Source: Patiria pectinifera (taxonomy: Eukaryota > Echinodermata > Asteroidea > Valvatida > Asterinidae). Taken from it: 64,000 nt of DNA. The DNA lies in contig CM057147.1 in the NCBI GenBank assembly GCA_029964075.1, positions 17,629,513 through 17,693,512 on the forward strand, given 5' to 3'. The position numbers and the translations under genes are program-made. Below are positions 56,638-64,000 of this stretch, piece by piece. Numbering within the stretch: the first letter of the stretch is position 1; each line of letters starts with the position of its first letter. The notes below the pieces were generated by a model. That model was given only the letters and a program-made list of their open reading frames with translations. It had not been told where the DNA came from and did no database searches.

Positions 56638-59600
56638 ATGATCGGGCTTGCCTTGTATCGAGTCCTGACCCTCGGACTCGGCGCTTTTGAAAACCTCCTC
56701 TTCAGCGGAGTCTTCTTTGGCTGGGCTTCGCTTGTCTACGTCGTCAAGCAAGAGGGTTACTTCAGCCACCTGTGCCCGCCTACAAACACGTCGACCAATT
56801 CCACCGAGAATGTAGGGATCACAATTCCTCCTGCTGGATTACCGATTAGCCCAAGCGACCCGACGCTGGCAAGTACTACCCTGGCATCGGTGGGTCCCGG
56901 CGGCGGGTTTCCGACCTGCCCGGAGCAAGATGCAGAACTCCAGCTGATGTTCACCATTGCGACATTCTGCTATGAGTTCCTCCTGTTTCCCATGGGCATT
57001 GTGCTTGATAAATTTGGCACCCTCACCATGCGGCTGTTGTCCAGGTACGATACTTAATATTCGGCAAATGCGGGACTCTTTTGGATTCCCTGGAACACCC
57101 CCCTCTCCCTTTTGGATCCGATGCTTCATAAATCCGACGCCTCATAATTCTGAAACTTCGGCATCGGGGCTATGAGGCGTCAAACTTATGATACGCCCCT
57201 TTGGATTAATATTGTGAAATTAAGTCCCCACTGCGGTCATGTGCAAAACGTTTTTCTCACATTTTGGCAAATCCCCAACATTCCATCAAAAATTCGCTTT
57301 TTATTATCATAATATTTTTTACTGTTGTTTGATTGTGACAGGTGTTCTCTTGATAGCATTTCATTTTTGTGTCACCTAAACAAAGATTTGGGAGACGCTA
57401 ACCAGTCCTTAAATCTGTATGTCCATAGACCCGTAAGTCCGTTCTGACCATACCCCCCTTGTGGGGCGATGTTCCTTTCAGGACACATCACCCCACTATT
57501 TTCACAATAGAAAAACATCACCCCAGAAGAGAATCTTTAGAAAAAGGGATAATGGGAACACAATGCTATCACCCCACAATTCCGTCTGGCTAGACCGTCC
57601 GTATATAGCCCCGTATGTACATGTATGTTAAAGTTTCGGTTCAGTTTTTGAGAATTTTTTTTTTATAACTTCTACGTGCTTTCGTGGATTTTCAGGTCAA
57701 AGGTCATGTAGGGGTCATTAGGGGTCTTTGTTCAAATATACTTCAAATGTTTCTTTGTCTACAGAACGTGATGGATTTTAATGTAGCTTGGATGGAGTGA
57801 TCCTTGGGTGGGGGTTCATCACAACTCTTCCAAATTTGGAGGTCAAAAGTCATCTAGGGGTCATTTGCAAAAAAATAATTACTTTTTTTTAAGAACATAA
57901 AACATGTAGGGATTGACTGCTGAAAAAGGTGACACATGCGATCTGCGGATCAGTTGTTTAACACAAAACCCCCAAATTCCATCGCAATATTTTCCCTCGA
58001 TATTTATTAATTTTTTTCAGTTTTCATTTTTTTTCAGAGATCCTCTTCTGATAACATTTCATTTTCTTAGAATTCCATCCACAAAAGGCAAACCCCCAAA
58101 TTCTTTTTTATTTTTAATCTGCAATTTTTTTTTCCCTCAGTGATTTTGCCATGACAGGTCATCCTTTGCTACAAAATTCCGTCCAAATTCTTTCTATAAT
58201 TGTTTCTCTTTTCCCCAGTTGTTTGATCATCGCAGGTCTACTCTTGATAGCCTTCAGTTCCAGGGAAACAGCTTTTCTCCTATTTCCCGCTACTTGTTTT
58301 CTAGCAATCGGAGGAGTAGAACTCATGTTTACTAACATGCAGGTACGTTAAAAAAACAACATCATTCTGTCTTTCTTGAATCGGGGCCAATTTCATGGCA
58401 CGCTTAAATTGCTCTACCTTTGCTCTTCAACATAGTTTTTTTTTCAATTTGTAAATTAATTTTAGTGGAAAAGATCCTGTCTTTTTTCAATGCTCTGAAA
58501 TATGTTTTGGTATTTTTGGGGGGGGGGGGCAGGGTTGCTTTTGGTCCATAATGCCAAAAAAAAAAAAACTAAGCCTGAATGATTGTCAGCCCACAAATAA
58601 TTTGAAAGTTGTACAGTCAACAGTCTATAAAAACGAAATCTTCAGGACTGGCCTGAAGGATTGAGTGACTGACATGTCTGACTGACTGACTGACTGACTC
58701 CCCGACCGCCCGACTGACTCCCCGACTGACTCCCCCCCCCCGTCGAACCGACTGACTCCCCGACTGACTGACTCCCCCCCTCCAGCACCCCGACTGACTG
58801 ACTGACTCCCCGACTGACTGACTGACTCCCCGACTGACTCCCCGACCGACTCCCCCCCTCCCCGACTGACCGACTGACTCCCCGACTGACCGACTGACTC
58901 CCCGACTGACCAACTCCCCGACTCCCCAACTGACTGACTGGCTCCCAGACTGACTGCACCCCGACTGACTGACTGACTCCCCGACCAACTGACCGACTCA
59001 CCAACCAACTGACCGACTCAACGACCAACTGACCAACTCACCGACCAACTGACCAACTCACCGACCAACTGACCGACTCACCGACCAACTGACCGACTCC
59101 CCGACTGACTGACTGGCTGACTGACTGTCACTCGTGATCTGGGCAGTGCTATCGGATAGGCTCAACCCATTATACCAATGCATGGGCTAACATCTGGCCC
59201 AGTTTGTTGACTGATGCAGGAAAAGACTTCCAGTGAATAGCCATTCTGGTTTGATCATGTGCTTTAGATTTATCTTGTCTTGTTTCCCCTTTTGTGTGTG
59301 GAGATTTCCAACCTGTTCGGCAGACGGAAGGCAACCGTCATGACATTCCTGTCTGGATGCCTGGATTCCTCAGCTTTTGTCTTTATCATCGTCAAGGTAA
59401 CAGATCAACTCACTATGTTGAGTTTACCAAGAAGTCAAAGGTACAATATATAGGAAAATGTGCAATGATATGGGGAAGCGTACCTACCAATTTAACAAGA
59501 CAATTCTTGCTCATAGATAACCAGTTCGCGCCGGAGGCCGTGTATACACGCACAAGTTTTCCGGTATTCAGAACGGATGACAGATAAACACGCAGGGGAG

Positions 59601-62070
59601 CGAGGCCGGAAATTTCTGTCAGCAACCCGCTCGCAGTGAGTGAGGCCGGAAATATGAGTGTGCTGCCCTAGGGTGATGGCTTCAACCCGCCTGGCTTGAG
59701 GTCGAGTGAAAAGTAATCCCACGCCTTGTTCCGTTCTTGTCAAAATAATCTCGGCGTGAACTGGTTAAGATAAGACTGGTCCCAAATACCCTGTGCATTT
59801 ATTTCGCCTGAAATGGTATTCAGAAGAAAACAATCATTGTGGTTTAAAAAAATGTGCCCACAGGCACTTTTTTTTTATGTAGGTTAGCAACTCAGTCCAG
59901 TTATGAGGCCCCAGAAATTGTGCATATTGTTCTCAAAAATGTATATTATCCACTGAGTTGAAACTTCAACATGTTGGTTGTTATGTAGCCTTCTTTACAT
60001 TTTGAGGGACTTTGTTACTTCAAACCAAGAATAATACATGAGGAGCGCGTCATTCCATTTATCACCTACGAACGGCGCGCTACCGAGTGTATTAACCCTC
60101 CAAGCATTCCTCATTATTGCTTGAACCACGGATCCTCTGCAAAGACTTCCCCAAATTACTGGTTACATATGTGATACGGTCCTTGCGCCTCGTGGGTAAT
60201 TTTTCATCAAAATGTGCACATATCCAGAGCGTCTTTGCTTGGGCAAAAAGCACATGTCAGCAATGAAAGTGAAGTGTCTGAAATATCTTTCTTGTTTCCA
60301 AGGGGAACCTGTGCTGAGAGTCTAATTAGAATCATTTTTTAAATATTCATTTCAGCTTCTGTATGAGAGTCTCGGGGTGCCGCTCCAGACGTCCTTCTTT
60401 GTCCTAGCAGGCATCTGCCTGACGATGTGCCTCAACACCCTCCTGCTGCCCAAGACGAGCCACATCCCCTACCCCTTACCCCCGGGCTACAGGCAGGCCA
60501 AGCCTGATACAAGGAGGGCAGGGGCAAAGAGTGATGAAGGGGTGGAAAATAAGGTGCCGATGGAGGATTTAGACGGAAAAGAAAAAGAGAGGAACGGACA
60601 GTCAGGAAAAGAAATGCATTCATCTGAAGGTTGGTAGAAATAGAAAACCCAAGGAATAATAGGGGTTCTTTCCTCAAACAAAGAACCGTAAATCTCTCCC
60701 AATATTGAATTTACATCATCCCGCCGATGCAAATTCCATATTATGAATACTCCACATTAGGTCTCAATTGTAAAATAACCCAGACTTTTGGAGGAGAATA
60801 CGACAACTCTTTGTGTCTCTTTGATCATTGAGCAGTTTTAATTTCCTTGCTCTCTCTCTCTCTCTTTTGTATAAATACCCCATTTTCAGATTTTAAAAAT
60901 TACAGAAAGTCTGAAAATATTCAAATGCATCAAGACTATGATGTAGTATACGTGGTATAGGGCAATCTTGGAGGGTACTGGATTTGTGTTGCTTAAAAAT
61001 TGCATTTCCCGTGCTATTTCGAGTTTCATTTTGAAAAAATTGATTCCTTTTTCAAATTGTAATATTTCTAGCAAAACAAAAGTGATTTACTTTTGACAAA
61101 AAAATTCACCCATGTTTAGTAAATGAACAGTTGCTTTATAAATCGTCGCGTCAGTGCAACAAGGTCGTTACTCCATTCGGCAACAAAGTCGTGTCTCGCG
61201 CGAATATGCTCCGTTGCAGCAGGTCATTTCTCGACGTCCACTGACTTTGTGTGTACATCCGGGTTATTATAAGTGAGATACAACCTTTTGACATTCTGAA
61301 ACTCGCATTTGACATACGGCCCATTTTAGGAGATACGACCTTGTTGCCCAGACAAGACAAAGTAAGTAAGATTCGAGGCTTTGCATGGTGGAATTGCTAA
61401 TGAATGAAAGGTTTGCGGAAACACCATGTGGGAATAATTTCTCAACTAAGAGAATGGTTCTGAAAAGAACCAGAGGTATAAACTCAACGTTCCAGTCAGT
61501 ATGCTCTGACCGTCTTCAGTTTTAGCAATTATTCCAACATGGTTGTTCCGCAAACTTTTTGAATTATGGGCTGCCAGACAATAACTGTTTCTTATTTCGA
61601 GCATGAAAGTTCGTTTCCTGTCCCATTATTATATCAATTAAATAAAAGATACCTTTTTGAGACTTTGATTACAAGCTTGGTCACGTGACGGGTCACGAGA
61701 GGGCCTCAGCAACACCAGTTGATAAAGACACTGTGATGGTGTCGCAAGCTCCTGATACTAAGTCTCAAAAAGGTATCTTTTATTTAATTGTTTCTTATTT
61801 ATTCCTGGTTTTTCCATGATCTGCCTCTATCAGCAGCCAGTGACAGTGAGCATGACGTAGTCCTACCCACCGATGAGGATCCTCCCTCCTCTCAGAGCGT
61901 CACCGAGGCTGCCAAGAGCGACCGCTACCCGTCCCTGTGCTCCTGTTTCTTGTCTCTACCATCCCTGTGTCTGCTTATCTGGTTCTCATTACTGCAGCTC
62001 ACCATGTTCTTCTTCCTGGGCACCATCAACCCGGGATTGGAGAGGCTCACGGACAACGATCAGAACGTTG
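56638..62070 (+). CDS. SLC43A3-like nucleobase transporter, 5' part
   Basis: Five coding exons: 56638-57044, 58219-58342, 59304-59396, 60356-60629 and 61834-62070, with GT/AG borders and consistent phases, giving 378 codons. The gene continues right of the window; family members have about 490-520 residues. An acceptor CATGCAG at 56619-56625 precedes the ATG, so the 5' UTR is split. The start ATG begins MIGLALYRVLTLGLGAFENL, the first membrane segment. GVFFGWASLVYVVKQEGYF, FPMGIVLDKFGTLTMRL, TNMQISNLFGRRKATV and HIPYPLPPGYRQ match the SLC43 family, closest by eye to SLC43A3. The loop after residue 80 has several N-glycosylation-type NxS/T sites. SLC43A3 proteins are plasma-membrane carriers of purine nucleobases; substrate here is inferred. 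Confidence 0.9.
57118..57195. mobile_element. 78-bp relative of the CCTCATAGGTCCGACG element
   Basis: CCGATGCTTCATAAATCCGA ... GCTATGAGGCGTC ... CTTATGATACG is flanked by CCCTTTTGGAT (57107-57117) and CCCCTTTGGAT (57196-57206). The target is the same CCCCTTTGG-like word as at 54001-54343. It lies in intron 1 of the SLC43A3-like gene. Confidence 0.65.
57207..58218 (+). other. Intron 1 of the SLC43A3-like gene
   Basis: No further exon is seen. Repeated ATCACCCCAC words occur near 57487, 57512 and 57568. Long pyrimidine tracts lead to the acceptor at 58218. Confidence 0.5.
58675..59128. repeat. GACTGACTCCCC minisatellite
   Basis: About 450 bases of GACTGACTGACTCCCC- and CCGACCAACTGACC-type words form a 4-base/12-base composite array in intron 2 of the SLC43A3-like gene. 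The minus strand gives long Ser/Gly/Val-rich open frames in all three phases, an artefact of the repeat. The CACT/GACT strand is C-rich. Confidence 0.9.
59397..60355 (+). other. Intron 3 of the SLC43A3-like gene
   Basis: Nothing recognised apart from direct repeats of GAGTGAGGCCGGAAATATGA / GAGCGAGGCCGGAAATTTCT near 59600-59660. Confidence 0.4.
61157..61346. mobile_element. MITE with CAACAAGGTCGT ends
   Basis: CAACAAGGTCGTTACTCC (61157) and GGAGATACGACCTTGTTG (to 61346) are inverted, 15 of 18 bases matching. The target duplication is not clear. It lies in intron 4 of the SLC43A3-like gene. Confidence 0.65.
61407..61558. mobile_element. MITE with GTTTGCGGAA ends
   Basis: AAAGGTTTGCGGAAACACCA and its inverse (to about 61558) form 30-base arms that also share CATGT(G/T)GGAATAATT. 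The centre has GGTTCTGAAAAGAACC, a perfect 6-base stem. Confidence 0.75.
61635..61790. mobile_element. 156-bp MITE with perfect 31-base arms
   Basis: CAATTAAATAAAAGATACCT... (61635) and its exact inverse (to 61790) have 31-base perfect arms containing GGTATCTTTT. TTAA sits in both arms and could be the target site, as in piggyBac-like MITEs, but this is not decided. The element ends 43 bases before exon 5, so it may affect the branch-point region. Confidence 0.8.
61831..61836 (+). promoter_or_regulatory. Tandem CAGCAG splice acceptor
   Basis: The acceptor of exon 5 reads CAGCAG. Use of the first or second AG (exon start 61834 or 61837) keeps the frame and adds or drops one alanine. Such NAGNAG acceptors are known to be alternatively spliced. 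Confidence 0.55.
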
Positions 62071-62155
62071 GTAGGTCAGGGGGGAGCTGAAGCCTGGTTG
62101 GCGTAACGGTACTTTCCTCGCCTTCCACTACTGTGACCTGCTGCCGATTTCACGA

Positions 62156-64000
62156 AATAGTGGGTTACTCACAGTTTTGGAGACATTTTTATCAAAAGCC
62201 AAAAAGTTTGGTTTTCTCAGTGGATACTGAATGTAATGAGTTGAACTCTTTAGGGAATTCAATTCTGGCCTCTAGGCACCTCGTGAAATTTATTGAGCAA
62301 TTTTTGTCGAGTTGTAATGTTTGGGTCAAAAACTGACTTTTTCGATGATGCCGGCTATGGAAAACGTTGAAGTTTTGGGGGCATTTGGTAAAAAATTAAA
62401 AAGTTTTGTTTTCTCACTGGATTCTGAATGTAATGAGTTGAACTCTTCAGGGAATTCAATTCTGGCCTCTAGGCACCTCGTGTAAACTTTTGTGCAATTT
62501 TTGTCAAGTTGGATTTTTGGGTCAAAAACTGAATTTTTTCGATGATGCCGGCTATGGAAAACGTTGAAGTTTTGGGGGTATTTTATAAAAATCCAAAAAG
62601 TTTGTTTTTCTCAGTGGATACTGAATGTAATGAGTTGAACTCTTCAGGGAATTCAATTCTGGCCTCTAGGCACCTCGTGTAAACTTTTGAGCAATTTTCT
62701 TCGAGTTGGATTTTTGGGTCAAAAACTGACTTTTTCGATGATGCCGGCTATGGAAAACGTTGAAGTTTTGGGGACATTTTATAAAAAGCCAAAAAGTTTG
62801 GTTTTCTCACAGGATACTGAATGTAATGAGTTGAACTCTTCAGGGAATTCAATTCTGGCCTCTAGGCACCTCGTGTAAACTTTTGTGCATTTTTTGTCGA
62901 GTTGGATTTTTGGGTCAAAAACTGATTTTTTTGATGATGCCGGCTATGGAAAACGTTGAAGTTTTGGGGACATTTTATAAAAAGCCAAAAAGTTTGGTTT
63001 TCTCACAGGATACTAAATGTAATGAGTTGAACTCTTCAGGGAATTGAATTCTGGCCTCTAGGCACCTCGTGTAAACTTTTGAGCAATTTTTGTTCAGTTG
63101 CATTTTTGGGTCAAAAACTGACTTTTTCGATGATGCCGGCTATGGAAAACGTTGAAGTTTTAGGGGCATTTGGTAAAAAATTAAAAAGTTTTGTTTTCTC
63201 ACTGGATTCTGAATGTAATGAGTTGAACTCTGCAGGGAATTCAATGCTGGTCTCTAGGCACCTCGTGTAAACTTTTGAGCAATTTTTGTCGCGTTGGATT
63301 TTTGGGTCAAAAACTGACTTTTTCGATGATGCCGGCTATGGAAAACGTTGATGTTTTGGGGGCATTTTATAAAAAGCCAAAAAGTTTGGTTTTCTCACTG
63401 GATACTGAATGTAATGAGTTGAACTCTTCAGGGAATTCAATGCTGGTCTCTAGGCATCTCGTGTAAACTTTTGAGCAATTTTATTTCAGTTGGATTTTTG
63501 GGTCAAAAACTGATTTTTTCGATGATGCCGGCTATGGAAAACGTTGAAGTTTTGGGGGCATTTGGTAAAAAATTAAAAAGTTTTGTTTTGTCACTGGATT
63601 CTGAATGTAATGAGTTGAACTCCTCAGGGAATTCAATTCTGGCCTCTAGGCACCTCGTGTAAACTTTTGAGCAATTTTTGTCGAGTTGTAATGTTTGGGT
63701 CAAAAACTGACTTTTTCGATGATGCCGGCTATGGAAAACGTTGAAGTTTTGGGGGCATTTGGTAAAAACTTAAAAAGTTTGGTTTTCTCACTGGATTCTG
63801 AATGTAATGAGTTGAACTCTTCAGGGAATTCAATGCTGTTCTCTAGGCACCTCGTGTAAACTTTTGAGCAATTTTTGTCGAGTTGGATTTTTTGGTCAAA
63901 AACTGACTTTTTCGATGATGCCGGCTATGGAAAACGTTGATGTTTTGGGGGCATTTTATAAAAAGCCAAAAAGTTTGGTTTTCTCACTGGATACTGAATG
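62156..64000 (+). repeat. 196-bp satellite array in an SLC43A3 intron
   Basis: At least nine and a half units of 196 bases run off the right edge. The landmark GCTATGGAAAACGTTG is at 62354, 62551, 62747 and so on, every 196-197 bases. Units fall into two types. A has CATTTGGTAAAAA(A/C)TTAAAA and GGATTCTG. B has CATTTTATAAAAAGCCAAAA and GGATACTG. The order is B A B B B A B A A B. Each unit holds a 63-codon open frame with a stop; 196 is not divisible by three, so frames do not join and it is not coding. Confidence 0.95.

Noticed and set aside
58617-59028. Ser/Gly/Val-rich frames of 123-128 codons on the minus strand in three phases
   Set aside because: They are stop-free only because of the GACTGACTCCCC repeat.
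62687-63662. Series of near-identical 63-codon frames starting MSNF
   Set aside because: They are the same phase of a 196-bp satellite unit repeated; the unit length is not a multiple of three and each frame ends at the same repeat position, so they are not genes.

Overview
This window is nuclear DNA of a metazoan, most likely a marine invertebrate deuterostome such as an echinoderm, hemichordate or cephalochordate. The basis is intron-split genes with GT/AG borders, vertebrate-like protein families, AT-rich repeat-choked introns, tRNA-derived SINEs, non-LTR retrotransposon fragments, and the frequent short words TAGGCCTA and TACATGTA. The exact phylum is an inference I cannot settle from sequence alone. 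No bacterial operons, phage or CRISPR arrays are present.

Three coding loci can be supported, all on the + strand. (1) Bases 4470-7347 hold the last three exons of a TANGO2-like gene; upstream exons are not in the window. (2) Bases 38284-46679 hold a complete seven-exon TANGO2 gene (280 codons plus stop, Cys2 and the NRDEFY motif present). The 3' part of this gene, introns included, is the duplicate of locus 1. (3) Bases 56638-62070 hold the first five coding exons of an SLC43A3-like nucleobase transporter, which continues past the right edge. A possible terminal exon of an unrecognised gene lies at 24564-24698.

Almost everything else is mobile or tandem DNA. From about 8.0 to 24 kb and again at 28.7-29.7 kb lie arrays rich in the palindrome TGACGTCA. 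They are punctuated by hairpin modules GGCTTTTTCGC...GCGAAAAAGCC and by recurring ends made of a short hairpin followed by CTAG|T, which is the layout of a Helitron 3' end. Between them sits a ~2.0-2.3 kb tandem duplication (13.3-17.7 kb) with a third partial copy at 34.3-35.05 kb.

A second class is short non-autonomous DNA transposons whose borders can be read to the base. hAT-like elements with 8-bp target duplications lie at 6462-6849, 27436-28630, 39252-39619, 44890-45117 and 49994-50640. Foldback or Mutator-like elements with 9-bp duplications lie at 16213-16364, 27633-27930 and 33651-34068. A likely Harbinger MITE lies at 45384-45807. Several of these are confirmed by the empty site in the duplicated paralogous sequence.

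Non-LTR retrotransposon debris lies at 1954-2640, 25642-26440 and 52300-53745. Tandem repeats include TTATAAGAATC arrays, a GTTGAT-type array (20.5-21.0 kb), a GACTGACTCCCC array (58.7-59.1 kb) and a 196-bp satellite (62.16-64.0 kb, running off the edge). The last two lie in introns of the SLC43A3-like gene.
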